Both the position numbers and the translations under genes were made by a program. The notes under the pieces were generated by a model that worked only from the letters and a program-made list of their open reading frames with translations, was not told the DNA's origin and did no database searches. From NCBI GenBank assembly GCA_946887045.1, contig CAMPKC010000036.1:1-45811 (forward strand): 45,811 nt of DNA, read 5' to 3'. This DNA comes from an uncultured Sphingobacteriaceae bacterium. GTDB taxonomy: Bacteria > Bacteroidota > Bacteroidia > Sphingobacteriales > Sphingobacteriaceae. Of the stretch, positions 26,144 through 35,079 are shown piece by piece (positions within the stretch are counted from its first letter, which is position 1; each line of letters opens with the position of its first letter).

Positions 26144-26956
26144 TTAATGCTTGAATTTTTCAAAGGCTGCCCTTATAAAGTTCATTACCCCATAACAAAT
26201 TAATCCTAGCCCCAGGGCTGCCAGCAAATATGTTCCATAACTGCTTTGCTGAATAAAACTAAAAGCCGAACTTGTATCCCCGGCCTCAGATGCTTTATTG
26301 TTAAGTGCTGCTTTCAGAAACAGAAAAGCAATCACTAACCATACAATTCCACGCGAGATGTAACCTATCTTTCCTGCCCTTAACAAAGAACTGGACGCCT
26401 TCTTATCAAGCTCCTGAAGGTTGACATGCTTTCTGTATTTCTCTGAATTTCCGTACCAGATTTGATAAACGCCTATACCCGCGATAATCGCGGCGGCAAT
26501 ACCCAACAACAGTTGCCCAAACGGTTGCTGCAACAAATTTTCTGCCAGTAATTGCTTTGAACTTCCTCCAGACTGATTACCGTTCTTAAAAAGAACCCGA
26601 AGAGAGATATAGAAAATAGACAGGTAAGTTAAACCACTAAAAAAATAAGTGGACCGCTTTGCCAGTCCGCTTCCTTTATTTCCTTTCTTTTCAGTGTCGA
26701 GAAAGGTTTGGATAAAGCGCCATATACTGTAAGACAATAGCCCAAATGCAATAAGCGCGAGAATGATTTTTCCTGCCGGCTGATCCAGAATAAATTGAAA
26801 GGCACCGCTTCTATCAGATTTTTGGGTGCTTTGTCCGCCTATCTGAAATGCCGACATGAAGGCGAGCATTCCAATCAAACAATAAACAGTTCCTTTTGCC
26901 GCGAGGCCGAATTTCGCAATTGATTTAATCCAGGTGTCGTTTTTCTGAAAGTTCAA
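26144..26956 (-). CDS. DUF1206 family membrane protein
   Basis: The 270-residue protein contains three repeats of a two-helix unit that starts with a pattern such as IAKFGLAAKGTVYCLIGMLA (16-35) and GKIGYISRGIVWLVIAFLFL (around 195-215), typical of DUF1206. Six helices are expected. The family has no known function. It is monocistronic in this window, with no close partner. Confidence 0.88.
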   Translation of the reverse strand: MNFQKNDTWIKSIAKFGLAAKGTVYCLIGMLAFMSAFQIGGQSTQKSDRSGAFQFILDQPAGKIILALIAFGLLSYSIWRFIQTFLDTEKKGNKGSGLAKRSTYFFSGLTYLSIFYISLRVLFKNGNQSGGSSKQLLAENLLQQPFGQLLLGIAAAIIAGIGVYQIWYGNSEKYRKHVNLQELDKKASSSLLRAGKIGYISRGIVWLVIAFLFLKAALNNKASEAGDTSSAFSFIQQSSYGTYLLAALGLGLICYGVMNFIRAAFEKFKH

Positions 26957-27065
26957 GTTTATATGAGTTTACCATTATTAAGCAATTTTTGACCCTAAAT
27001 GTTTGGTCTCAATTCGCGAACTAAATACAATATCTTCTTGCCGATAGCGAAACGATCAGGTTTAG

Positions 27066-27073
27066 TATCTTTG
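27066..27073 (+). promoter_or_regulatory. Putative -7 box (TAnnTTTG) before the DUF4268 gene
   Basis: TATCTTTG fits the Bacteroidota -7 consensus exactly. Only 5 bp separate it from the ATG at 27079, so the transcript would start at or next to the start codon (leaderless). No TTTG at proper -33 spacing was found. Confidence 0.4.
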
Positions 27074-27078
27074 TCTTG

Positions 27079-27540
27079 ATGTACACCCGTGAACAAGCTT
27101 CGCAACTACGCCAGGAGTTTTGGACAGCTTTTGGTCAATACCTTTCCCCTCAATTATCATCCGAAGGCACAAAGGTTAACTGGCTTAATTACAAAACCGG
27201 ATTGAAATATATTTTTTTCAAAATGGACGCTGATAAAAACAAAGCAATTATTGCAATTGAAATCAGGCACTCTGATCCCGGCATTCAGGAACTGTTTTTT
27301 GAACAATTCGAAGAGTTTAAAGAGTTATTCCACAACACCGTTAACGAGAAATGGGAATGGGAAAAATCTGCGCTTAATGAACATGGTAAATCCATTGGCA
27401 GGATCTCGATAGGTTTAGAAGACGTAAACGTGTTTAGAAAAGAAGATTGGCCAAAGCTGATTTCATTCTTTAAGCCAAGAATTATTGCTCTTGATGAGTT
27501 TTGGAATAATGTGCGGGATGGTTTCGAGGGTTTAAGATAA
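27079..27540 (+). CDS. DUF4268 domain protein
   Basis: The ATG at 27079 gives 153 residues; a TTG just before is not needed. The sequence MYTREQASQLRQEFWTAFGQ at the N-terminus, followed by NWLNYKTGLKYIFFKMDAD, matches DUF4268, a small alpha/beta family. In larger proteins it is found beside nuclease-like domains; here it stands alone. No partner gene is adjacent and the function is unknown. Confidence 0.85.
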   Translation: MYTREQASQLRQEFWTAFGQYLSPQLSSEGTKVNWLNYKTGLKYIFFKMDADKNKAIIAIEIRHSDPGIQELFFEQFEEFKELFHNTVNEKWEWEKSALNEHGKSIGRISIGLEDVNVFRKEDWPKLISFFKPRIIALDEFWNNVRDGFEGLR

Positions 27541-27651
27541 AAATATCTAAAGCGCTTCTTAACATTCTGCTATGAGCGCTTTAGACATGATGGATAAATT
27601 TAAATTAAGAGAACATTTGGACCTTCCCTTCACTAAAAAACGGCGATAATA

Positions 27652-28356
27652 TTAAAAGTTTGGCTTCAACACATACTTGTTATAGAATCTGAAGATATGC
27701 TCTGCTGCTTCTTCGGCTGTATCAACAAGTCTGTAAAGATTTAAATCTTCAGCACTGATATTACCAGCCTCGATCATTTGTTTATTCACCCAGTCCAGTA
27801 AACCACTCCAATAATCGGACCCGACTAAAACAATTGGAAAACGCGCTATTTTTCCGGTCTGGATTAAAGTGATTGCTTCAAACATTTCGTCCATCGTGCC
27901 AAAACCACCAGGAAGAATTATAAAGCCCTGAGAATACTTCATGAACATTACCTTACGCACGAAAAAATAATCGAATTCTAAAAGCTTATCTCTGTCGACA
28001 TATTTATTATGAAACTGTTCAAATGGAAGTTCAATATTAAGACCAACAGATTTGCCCCCTGCTTCATACGCGCCCTTGTTTGCCGCTTCCATAATGCCAG
28101 GTCCACCGCCAGAAATTACACCATATCCCTTTTCTGTAAGCAAACGTGCGGTGTCTTCAGCAAGTTTATAATATTTGTTTTCGTTGGTTGTTCTTGCAGA
28201 TCCGAAGATGGATACACAGGGGCCTATTTTTGCAAGCTTTTCAAAGCCATCTACAAATTCGGCCATTATTTTAAATATTTGCCAGGAATCGGTTACCTTA
28301 ATTTCCTGCCAATCTTTATTATCGAAAGCATTTCTTATCTGTTCATCACTTGTCAT
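27652..28356 (-). CDS. LOG family protein (TIGR00730; putative nucleoside monophosphate phosphoribohydrolase)
   Basis: Started at the ATG at 28356 the protein has 234 residues. The longer frame, which would overlap the upstream symporter gene, is rejected. The Rossmann-like core contains GGGPGIMEAAN at 83-93 and PGGFGTMDE at 149-157, both typical of the LOG (Lonely guy) family, with R134-K135 between. Members release the base from nucleoside 5'-monophosphates, best known for cytokinin activation in plants; the bacterial role is often AMP-like substrate turnover. It lies 19 bp after the symporter stop on the same strand. Confidence 0.92.
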   Translation of the reverse strand: MTSDEQIRNAFDNKDWQEIKVTDSWQIFKIMAEFVDGFEKLAKIGPCVSIFGSARTTNENKYYKLAEDTARLLTEKGYGVISGGGPGIMEAANKGAYEAGGKSVGLNIELPFEQFHNKYVDRDKLLEFDYFFVRKVMFMKYSQGFIILPGGFGTMDEMFEAITLIQTGKIARFPIVLVGSDYWSGLLDWVNKQMIEAGNISAEDLNLYRLVDTAEEAAEHIFRFYNKYVLKPNF

Positions 28357-28375
28357 AGTTCCAAAAATAAAAAAA

Positions 28376-29854
28376 TTAAAAAGTTGTTTGCTCTTCTGTA
28401 CTTCTACTGGTAAACAACAGCATAAGATACGTAATAAGCGCATTATAAATTATAAGCTCAAATCCGATCACGTAACCAGTCCACGCTTTCGAGTTCAGAT
28501 CAAGAACAAAACAAATCGCGGGCGAAAGAACACAAATAAACGGCACCAGTTTATCATTGACACCCCGATGCGTAAACATTCCGAATGCAAACAATCCCAG
28601 TAATGGGCCATACGTGTAACCTGCAGCTTTAAAAATTGCGTTTACTACCGAATCATTATTGATCACTTTAAATCCGAGGATTACTAGCAGCATCAAAAAC
28701 GAAAAAACAACATGTACTACATGCCGGGTGCGCACCAGTTTAGGCGAGTTTTGATCCTTGTATTTATTAAAATTTAAGAAGTCAATGCAAAAAGAAGTCG
28801 TCAAAGCGGTCAGCGCAGAATCGGTTGTTGCGAAGGTTGCGGCGGTTAAGCCTGCCATGAAAATTATTGCTGGAATAATATTCAGATGATTCAGTGCAAT
28901 TTCGGGGAAAAGATGATCCGGAGTCCTGAAGGCTGTTACATCGATGTTATTTTGAGCAGCGAACATATATAACAATGCTCCGACGCTAAGAAAAAACAGA
29001 TTTATAAAAACGAAAATCCCAGTGAAGGTTAGCATATTCTTTTGAGCTTCCCCAATATTCTTACAGCTTAGATTTTTCTGCATTAAATCCTGATCCAGAC
29101 CTGTCATCGCGAGGGTGACGAAAATTCCGCCGAAAAACTGTTTTACGAAATGCGACTTCGAACCCAGGAAATCCTCCCAGAAAAAAATCTTTGAATAAGA
29201 GCTTTCCTTAACAGCCTCGAATGTTTCTGCTATATTGAAATCAAGACTGTTAGCAATGAAAATAATCGAAAGTACAACAGATAACAGTAAAAAAGTGGTT
29301 TGCAGCGTGTCGGTAATTATAATGGTTTTTAATCCACCTTTATGTGTATAAAGCCAGATCAATACTAGACACATGGTAATCGTTACCCAAAACGGGACAT
29401 TCCACGCGTCAAAAATAAACTTCTGCAGAACAATACCTACTAGGTATAGGCGGAATGCCGAACCAATGGTACGAGATATTAAGAAGATCATCGAACCCGA
29501 CTTATAACTCCAATACCCAAGTCTTTTCTCCAGATAAGTATAAATCGAAATAAGATTCATCCGGTAGTATAACGGAAGTAAAACGGTAGCGATTAACACA
29601 AATCCAACTGCGTTTCCCATTATAAACTGAAAATATCCAAAGCTCCCATTTCCAACAGCGCCGGGCACAGAAATAAAAGTTACACCCGATAATGCGGTTC
29701 CGATCATACCAAAAGCAACCAGATACCACCTGGAATTGCGATTTGCGATAAAGAAAGTTGAATTGTCTGAGGATTTCCTTGATGTAAAATAAGATACTGC
29801 AATGAGTACGGTAAAATAGCCTACTATAAATGATAATAATACTCCCGGCGACAT
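28376..29854 (-). CDS. Sodium:solute symporter (SSS family)
   Basis: The 492-residue protein has about 13 hydrophobic helices. Family blocks are GMIGTALSGVTFISVPGAVG near residues 50-70, which is the SSS fingerprint of helix 2, and GLTAATFATTDSALTALTTSF in helix 8, which fits the sodium-site region. It would import an organic solute with sodium; the substrate cannot be read. The start is an ATG at 29854, 176 bp from the divergent recR. Confidence 0.92.
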   Translation of the reverse strand: MSPGVLLSFIVGYFTVLIAVSYFTSRKSSDNSTFFIANRNSRWYLVAFGMIGTALSGVTFISVPGAVGNGSFGYFQFIMGNAVGFVLIATVLLPLYYRMNLISIYTYLEKRLGYWSYKSGSMIFLISRTIGSAFRLYLVGIVLQKFIFDAWNVPFWVTITMCLVLIWLYTHKGGLKTIIITDTLQTTFLLLSVVLSIIFIANSLDFNIAETFEAVKESSYSKIFFWEDFLGSKSHFVKQFFGGIFVTLAMTGLDQDLMQKNLSCKNIGEAQKNMLTFTGIFVFINLFFLSVGALLYMFAAQNNIDVTAFRTPDHLFPEIALNHLNIIPAIIFMAGLTAATFATTDSALTALTTSFCIDFLNFNKYKDQNSPKLVRTRHVVHVVFSFLMLLVILGFKVINNDSVVNAIFKAAGYTYGPLLGLFAFGMFTHRGVNDKLVPFICVLSPAICFVLDLNSKAWTGYVIGFELIIYNALITYLMLLFTSRSTEEQTTF

Positions 29855-29888
29855 AATAATTTAAGTTCTAAAAGTATAAAGATATATT

Positions 29889-29941
29889 AAAAGGATTACA
29901 CTGGTTAAAAGGATTACACCGAATAAAGGAATTACACCAAT
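29889..29941. repeat. Three degenerate copies of AAGGATTACACTGG-type motif
   Basis: Between the symporter and recR starts, the motif (A)AAGGATTACAC occurs at about 29889, 29907 and again, shortened, as AAGGAATTACACC near 29926, at roughly 18-bp spacing. A related string, GATTACACTGATTCC, occurs at 36273 before trpA. No gene is involved. Confidence 0.55.
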
Positions 29942-30030
29942 AAGATGGTTTCGAATGAGAGGTGAGTCCAGGTCTATTAAATTTCATTAAAACGATTAAA
30001 TAATACTCGTCGATTACGTATTTTTACACG

Positions 30031-30648
30031 ATGAATTTCTCTTCCCGCTTACTTGAAAATGCTGTTTCGGAGTTCTCCAAACTTCCGGGAGTTGGACAGA
30101 AAACAGCATTACGTTTAGTGTTGCATCTACTAAATCAACCAACACAGGACGTCGAGAAATTCAGTGATGCCTTAACCAGACTTAAAAAAGAAATACGATT
30201 TTGCGAAGTGTGTAAAAACATTTCTGACAGTTCTGTTTGTGAAATATGCTCAAGTAACAAACGGGATAAAGCCTTAGTTTGTTTGGTTGAGGATACTCGC
30301 GACGTTATGGCCATTGAAAATACGAACCAATATAATGGAGTTTATCATGTCTTAGGTGGCCTTATTTCACCTATGGATGGTATAGGTCCCTCCGATTTAA
30401 ACATCGAATCGATTGTAGAGAGAGTTAAAGCCGGGGAGATTAAAGAAGTTATTTTAGCTTTAAGCGCCACAATGGAGGGTGATACAACGATATTTTACCT
30501 GTATAAGAAGTTAAAAGACTTCCCGGTAAAATTCACCACAATCGCCAGAGGAATAGCATTTGGCGGAGAAATTGAGTACGTGGATGAAATCACTTTAGGA
30601 AGATCGATCATAACCCGGGTTCCCTACGAAAATTCATTACTTAAATAG
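30031..30648 (+). CDS. recR: Recombination protein RecR
   Basis: The 205-residue protein matches RecR in length and layout. Residues 18-50 carry the helix-hairpin-helix part ([18 protein letters not shown]). The zinc finger uses C58, C61, C70 and C73. A Toprim domain follows ([16 protein letters not shown]), and the C-terminus has [19 protein letters not shown]. With RecF and RecO it loads RecA at gaps. No dnaX is adjacent. Confidence 0.96.
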   Translation: MNFSSRLLENAVSEFSKLPGVGQKTALRLVLHLLNQPTQDVEKFSDALTRLKKEIRFCEVCKNISDSSVCEICSSNKRDKALVCLVEDTRDVMAIENTNQYNGVYHVLGGLISPMDGIGPSDLNIESIVERVKAGEIKEVILALSATMEGDTTIFYLYKKLKDFPVKFTTIARGIAFGGEIEYVDEITLGRSIITRVPYENSLLK

Positions 30649-30693
30649 TCTTTACGATTTCTAATTCACGTACAGTTCATCAATAAATAAAGC

Positions 30694-30724
30694 TTTCGAA
30701 TTTCCCTTTCAGCTTATACCTTTG
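30694..30724 (+). promoter_or_regulatory. Bacteroidota-type promoter for the SDR gene
   Basis: TTTC at 30694-30697 (one mismatch to TTTG) and TACCTTTG at 30717-30724 (exact TAnnTTTG) are 19 bp apart, the expected spacing. The start codon is 18 bp further on. Confidence 0.5.
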
Positions 30725-30742
30725 ACTTTTCACCTTTAATCA

Positions 30743-31558
30743 ATGTCTTTCAAAAATAAAACCGTCATCATTACAGGAGCTTCATCCGGAATCGGAAAAG
30801 CATGCGCAGAAGAATTTGCCCGCCAGGGAGCCAATCTGGTATTGGGTGCCCGTCAATATGTTACATTGTGCGAGATTGCCGAGCAACTCGAAGTAAATTT
30901 TGGCATTAAAGCGATTGCTGTACAATGTGATGTTTCTAAAGAAGAGGATTGTAAGCTTTTAATCAAACAAGCCACTCATACCTTCAACAGGATTGATGTA
31001 TTGATCAATAATGCCGGAATCAGTATGCGAGCCTTATTCAATGATCTGGACCTGGTGGTTATCCGGAATCTGATGGATATTAATTTTTGGGGTACCGTTT
31101 ACTGTACAAAATATGCTTTGCCAGAATTGCTGAAAAATAAGGGTTCTGTTGTGGGGGTTTCGTCAATTGCGGGGTACCGGGGCTTGCCGGGACGCACAGG
31201 TTATTCTGCTTCAAAATTTGCGATGAATGGCTTTTTGGAGGCTTTGCGGGTCGAAAACCTAAAAACAGGTCTGCATGTAATGATTGCTGCACCCGGATTT
31301 ACCGCTTCAAACATACGTAATACTGCCCTGGCAAAAGATGGCGCTTCGCAGGGTGAAACCAGTATGGATGAAGGTAAAATGATGAGCGCAGATGAGGTCG
31401 CTAAAATTATTGTTTCGGGAGTAAAAAACCGTACGAGAACATTAATTATGACGACTCAAGGTAAACTTGCCGTATTGATGAATAAATTGCTTCCGGCCTG
31501 GGTAGATAAAAAAGTATTCGAGCTTTTTGCCAAAGAAAGAGATCCTTTAATTAAGTAG
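30743..31558 (+). CDS. Short-chain dehydrogenase/reductase
   Basis: The 271-residue enzyme has the classical SDR motifs: TGASSGIG at 11-18 for the dinucleotide, NNAG at 89-92, and the catalytic Ser at 140-141 with Y154 and K158 (YSASK). It is an NAD(P)-dependent oxidoreductase with unknown substrate. The C-terminus is basic and mildly hydrophobic, which may contact a membrane. It ends converging with the MEDS gene with an 8-bp overlap. Confidence 0.92.
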   Translation: MSFKNKTVIITGASSGIGKACAEEFARQGANLVLGARQYVTLCEIAEQLEVNFGIKAIAVQCDVSKEEDCKLLIKQATHTFNRIDVLINNAGISMRALFNDLDLVVIRNLMDINFWGTVYCTKYALPELLKNKGSVVGVSSIAGYRGLPGRTGYSASKFAMNGFLEALRVENLKTGLHVMIAAPGFTASNIRNTALAKDGASQGETSMDEGKMMSADEVAKIIVSGVKNRTRTLIMTTQGKLAVLMNKLLPAWVDKKVFELFAKERDPLIK

Positions 31559-32183
31559 TCTGGCTAACTTTCAGATACGAAATTTCCGATGAACCTTTCT
31601 TTCCATCAATCACCATTGAATGAGTGGCGCAGATGTCGAGTATGCTTTCTCCAGGATTTTGAGTAAATCCGCTTTTTGGATAAGCGCAAAATAACTTAAA
31701 AGACTGTTCTGCAAGCAAATTATTCCACAAGTGCTCCAGATTCACTGTAGCGCCATAATGGCCTTGCTCCCATAACAGCGCAACCATTTCTCCAAAAGCT
31801 CGTATTTGCGTATGTGTTTTGCGTGCCCGATTTAAAAGTTCGGATATAAATGACATAAATTTAGCCTGATCAGGCCAGCCATCAATCATAAATTCAGACA
31901 AAGCCTGCTGCGCATCTACCGCAATAAATTTAGCCTGGGCTATCAACTGCTTTATGTCGTAATTCTGAGCCGTCAAACGCTCATCAAGCGCTTGCAAATG
32001 ATCTGGTTTTAAAATTAAAACAACGCAATCTCCAGATTTGATCCCATCGGTTACAAATCCTGTAAGTATATCGAGGAAAGCTTCCCGATCCTCATAAATT
32101 TGAACCACATGATCACAGGGAGCAATTTCTCCCCAAAAAACAGTAGAATGACATTGACTTCGGGAGGTGTTATTATTTTGCAT
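31551..32183 (-). CDS. MEDS-domain sensory protein
   Basis: The 210-residue protein resembles the MEDS (methanogen/methylotroph DcmR sensory) domain. The N-terminal pattern is HVVQIYEDREAFLDILTGFV followed by GIKSGDCVVLILKPDHLQALDERL. The middle has IRAFGEMVALLWEQGHYGAT, and the C-terminus FKLFCAYPKSGF. These are RecA-like folds that often sense small signals next to kinases. Here it stands alone with no DNA-binding or kinase partner adjacent, so its output is unknown. It converges with the SDR gene. Confidence 0.82.
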   Translation of the reverse strand: MQNNNTSRSQCHSTVFWGEIAPCDHVVQIYEDREAFLDILTGFVTDGIKSGDCVVLILKPDHLQALDERLTAQNYDIKQLIAQAKFIAVDAQQALSEFMIDGWPDQAKFMSFISELLNRARKTHTQIRAFGEMVALLWEQGHYGATVNLEHLWNNLLAEQSFKLFCAYPKSGFTQNPGESILDICATHSMVIDGKKGSSEISYLKVSQTT

Positions 32184-32304
32184 TAACGGTAGATTGCATG
32201 TAAAAATACGAAATTTAAAATGGATAAAAATAAAAAAACGAGATTGTCATCTTTCTCGTTATTAATCAATAGTTTTAAAATTCTATCGGCAGTGCAAACT
32301 CGTA

Positions 32305-33186
32305 TCAATGAAGAGGTCTTCTCTTTATAATACCTCCATTCGTTTCGGTAATTACATTCATCACAATAAAGGCTTTGCGATCTATCTTTTTTACGACTTC
32401 TTTAACTTTGGGAACTTCCAACCGTGTAACTACCGTAAAAACGATATCAATTGCTTTTTCGGCTTCCAGACCTTCATAGCCTCTCTCGCCTTTATAAATT
32501 GTTACACCACGGCCTAACTCCGTTATAATTGCTTGTTTAATACTTTTGCTTTTTGCGGAAACGATTGTAACGCCTGTGTATTCCTCAATTCCCTGAATTA
32601 TAAAATCGACCGTTTTTGAAGCAGATAGGTACGTTAGAATTGAATAAAGCGCTGCTTCAATTCCGAGTATAAAGGCTGCGACCGAAAAAATCGCAACATT
32701 AATCAACAAAATTATGTCACCAATTGAAAAAACGCTTTTCCTGTTTATGTATACCGCAATTATTTCCGTTCCATCCAGCACACAACCTCCTCTTATAGCT
32801 AAACCTATACCGGCACCAAGAAAAAAACCACCAAATATTGAGATCAGCAATTTATCATGCGTGATTACCGGGAAAGTGAAGAAATAAATAACCAGGGCAA
32901 GAGCAAATACAGCTATCAGAGTATTTCTGGCAAACGATTTACTTATTTGCCGTATACCAATCAATATGAAAGGAATATTGAATGCGATTAGCCATACAGA
33001 TACAGGTACGCCAGTAATATGGTTGGCCAATAAGGATAATCCTGTTACTCCTCCGTCAATAAAACCATTAGGAAGTAAAAATCCTTTTAAACCAAAAGCC
33101 GCTAGAAAAACTCCAACCAATACCAATAACCACTTTCCGGTTTTCTGTCTTAACGAGATTAAATATTTTTTCCGTTTGCTATACAT
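32305..33186 (-). CDS. YitT family membrane protein (DUF2179 C-terminal)
   Basis: The 293-residue protein has five or six helices in the N-terminal two-thirds. Family blocks are GFLLPNGFIDGGVTGLSLLA with LAIRGGCVLDGTEIIAVYI. The C-terminal 90 residues form the soluble DUF2179 domain (GYEGLEAEKAIDIVFTVVT and KAFIVMNVITETNGG). YitT proteins are unassigned membrane proteins. It is divergent from the trp operon; the 104-bp intergenic region before the trp leader holds the trp promoter. Confidence 0.9.
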   Translation of the reverse strand: MYSKRKKYLISLRQKTGKWLLVLVGVFLAAFGLKGFLLPNGFIDGGVTGLSLLANHITGVPVSVWLIAFNIPFILIGIRQISKSFARNTLIAVFALALVIYFFTFPVITHDKLLISIFGGFFLGAGIGLAIRGGCVLDGTEIIAVYINRKSVFSIGDIILLINVAIFSVAAFILGIEAALYSILTYLSASKTVDFIIQGIEEYTGVTIVSAKSKSIKQAIITELGRGVTIYKGERGYEGLEAEKAIDIVFTVVTRLEVPKVKEVVKKIDRKAFIVMNVITETNGGIIKRRPLH

Positions 33187-33250
33187 CGTTGCTAAAATAG
33201 TCCTTTTCGAGATAGATGAGCCTGAAGATTTCCAAAAAGTTCATAAAAGT

Positions 33251-33281
33251 TTTGCAGAGCACAAAAGATTAGTCATATTTG
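33251..33281 (+). promoter_or_regulatory. Bacteroidota-type promoter of the trp operon
   Basis: TTTG at 33251-33254 and CATATTTG at 33274-33281 (one mismatch to TAnnTTTG) are 19 bp apart. Transcription would start near 33287, only about four bases before the leader-peptide ATG at 33291. Confidence 0.55.
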
Positions 33282-33290
33282 CTTCAGTAG

Positions 33291-33344
33291 ATGAGAAAAA
33301 CAACTTTATATATTTCCTGGTGGTGGCAAATGTTATATCCTTAG
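33291..33344 (+). CDS. trpL: trp leader peptide (three consecutive Trp codons)
   Basis: The short frame encodes MRKTTLYISWWWQMLYP and stops at TAG 33342-33344. Three TGG codons in a row (33318-33326) in 17 codons is far above chance and is the usual ribosome sensor of tryptophan-charged tRNA. The Trp codons lie just before the pairing segments of the attenuator. The stop codon overlaps the segment that forms the antiterminator, as in classical attenuation. The start is near the predicted 5' end of the mRNA, so translation would begin on a very short leader. Confidence 0.8.
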   Translation: MRKTTLYISWWWQMLYP

Positions 33345-33410
33345 CAATTCCATTGGTTATATATTTATATTAAAATAAACCGGGTTGCTCTAATAGCAAC
33401 CTTTTTTTTT
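33331..33410 (+). terminator. trp transcription attenuator with alternative hairpins
   Basis: Three mutually exclusive pairings can be drawn. The 1:2 hairpin joins TGTTA (33331-33335) and TAGCA (33342-33346), with one G-U. The antiterminator 2:3 joins AGCAATTC (33343-33350) and GGGTTGCT (33382-33389), with two G-U. The terminator 3:4 joins GGTTGCT (33383-33389) and AGCAACC (33395-33401), with nine Ts after it at 33402-33410. A ribosome stalled at the Trp codons would mask segment 1, freeing 2:3 and allowing read-through. One that reaches the stop masks segment 2, so 3:4 forms. The first gene, trpD, begins 20 bp after the T-run. Confidence 0.8.
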
Positions 33411-33430
33411 GCCTAAAAAGGCGCCATAAA

Positions 33431-34423
33431 ATGAAAGATATACTAAATCACCTATTCGAACACAAAACTTTTACGAAAAAACAGGCCAAAGAAATATTGA
33501 CCAACATTGCCACTGGAAAATACAACCCGGCTCAAATGGCTGCCTTTCTAACTATTTACTGTATGCGCAGCATTACAGTTGATGAACTTGAAGGATTTAG
33601 GGATGCGATGTTGGATCTGTGTTTAAAACCGGGACTTGAAGATTATGAATTAATCGACCTTTGCGGAACAGGTGGTGATGGGAAAAACACTTTTAATATT
33701 TCCACCCTTGCCTCCTTTATCGTGGCAGGCGCCGGCTACAAAGTGGCTAAGCATGGAAATTATGGCGTTTCCTCGGGTTGCGGATCATCCAACGTAATGG
33801 AGTTTTTAGGCTACCAATTTAGTAATGACACCGCTAAATTGAAGCGAAGTTTAGATGAAGCCGGAATTTGCTTTCTGCATGCTCCCCTGTTTCATCCCGC
33901 TATGAAAACCCTTGCTCCCATAAGAAAAGAGTTAGGCGTAAAAACCTTCATTAATATGTTAGGTCCGATGGTCAACCCGTCGCAGCCAAAGTATCAAATG
34001 GTAGGAGTTTTCAGTTTAGAATTAGCACGTTTATATGCTTATCTCTATCAAAAAACAGACAAGACATACACTATTCTTCATGATTTAGGTGGATACGACG
34101 AAATCTCGTTAACCAACTCTTTTAAAACCTTTAGCCCGAGCGGCGAAAATATATTTGCAATTGAAGGTCTTGGTTTAAATAAAATTGATGCGGCCTTAAT
34201 CGGCGGAGGTGAAACCGTGCAAGAATCTGCGAAAATATTCAGCGATGTGTTGGACGGAAACGGAACTGCGGAGCAAAATGCGGTTGTTTTATGCAATGCG
34301 GCCATGGCAATCAAGACTATTCATAACGATAAAAGTTTTTCTGATTGCTACTCTATCGCAGAAGAATCATTGAACAGTAAAAAAGCCTTGAAAAGTTTTA
34401 AAACCTTAGTGTCCATTAAATGA
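33431..34423 (+). CDS. trpD: Anthranilate phosphoribosyltransferase
   Basis: The 330-residue enzyme attaches phosphoribosyl to anthranilate in tryptophan synthesis. The PRPP-binding motif GTGGDGKNTFN is at 79-89. The second family block reads KHGNYGVSSGCGSSNVMEFLG (near 110-130), where KHGN binds substrate, and there is FHPAMKTLAPIRKELGVKTF in the middle. No trpE or trpG precede it, so it is the first structural gene after the attenuator. The stop overlaps trpF (ATGA). Confidence 0.96.
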   Translation: MKDILNHLFEHKTFTKKQAKEILTNIATGKYNPAQMAAFLTIYCMRSITVDELEGFRDAMLDLCLKPGLEDYELIDLCGTGGDGKNTFNISTLASFIVAGAGYKVAKHGNYGVSSGCGSSNVMEFLGYQFSNDTAKLKRSLDEAGICFLHAPLFHPAMKTLAPIRKELGVKTFINMLGPMVNPSQPKYQMVGVFSLELARLYAYLYQKTDKTYTILHDLGGYDEISLTNSFKTFSPSGENIFAIEGLGLNKIDAALIGGGETVQESAKIFSDVLDGNGTAEQNAVVLCNAAMAIKTIHNDKSFSDCYSIAEESLNSKKALKSFKTLVSIK

Positions 34424-35064
34424 TGAATAAAGGAAAATTAAAGCTAAAAGTGTGTGGGATGCGGGATTCAGATAACATCAGGCAGCTAGCCAGGCTTGCG
34501 CCAGATTACATAGGCTTTATATTTTATCCGAATTCTAAGCGTTATGCATCTGATTTGGATGTCGCTTTATTAGGATCATTACCATCAAGCATTAAAAAAA
34601 CAGGCGTCTTTGTTAACAGTACTTATCAGGAAGTTGTAGAAAAGATTGAGACTTATCATCTTGATGCGGTTCAACTACATGGTGCAGAAAATCCTGAATT
34701 TTGTATGAAAATTCAGGCTCTTGATATTCAAGTAATCAAAGCGTTCGGTATAGATAATAGATTTGATTTCAATATCTTATCTGAATACAAAGATGTGGTT
34801 GACTATTTCCTTTTCGACACTAAAACTAAAGAACATGGTGGTTCGGGAAAAGCGTTCGACTGGGAGCTTTTAAAGCTGTACACTTTGGATAAGCCTTTTT
34901 TTTTAAGCGGAGGCTTAAGCACCGAAAATCTCGCTGAGATTAAAAACATACAGGACACACGTCTTTATGCCCTTGATTTAAACAGCAGATTCGAATTAGA
35001 ACCTGGTTTAAAGGATATTGAAAAATTAACAGCAGTTTTTAACGAAATTAACATCCCTGGTTAG
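34420..35064 (+). CDS. trpF: Phosphoribosylanthranilate isomerase
   Basis: The 214-residue TIM-barrel enzyme carries LKVCGMRDSDNIRQLARL at the start (catalytic Cys in VCGM), GFIFYPNSKRY, QLHGAENPEFC, and LSGGLSTENLAE near the phosphate-binding end. The catalytic Asp lies in LFDTKTKEHGGSGKAFDW. It rearranges phosphoribosyl anthranilate for the next step. Start overlaps trpD by 4 bp; two ATG codons in tandem (34420 and 34423) could serve. trpC is not between trpD and trpF. Confidence 0.95.
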   Translation: MMNKGKLKLKVCGMRDSDNIRQLARLAPDYIGFIFYPNSKRYASDLDVALLGSLPSSIKKTGVFVNSTYQEVVEKIETYHLDAVQLHGAENPEFCMKIQALDIQVIKAFGIDNRFDFNILSEYKDVVDYFLFDTKTKEHGGSGKAFDWELLKLYTLDKPFFLSGGLSTENLAEIKNIQDTRLYALDLNSRFELEPGLKDIEKLTAVFNEINIPG

Positions 35065-35079
35065 GGATTGGAGGACAAT

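Noticed and set aside
28357..28443. Longer start for the LOG protein
   Set aside because: It would overlap the symporter gene by 68 bp and add a Cys/Leu-rich head not typical of the family; the ATG at 28356 fits better.
29889..29941. CRISPR array
   Set aside because: The repeat is short and degenerate, spacers are absent and no cas genes are near.
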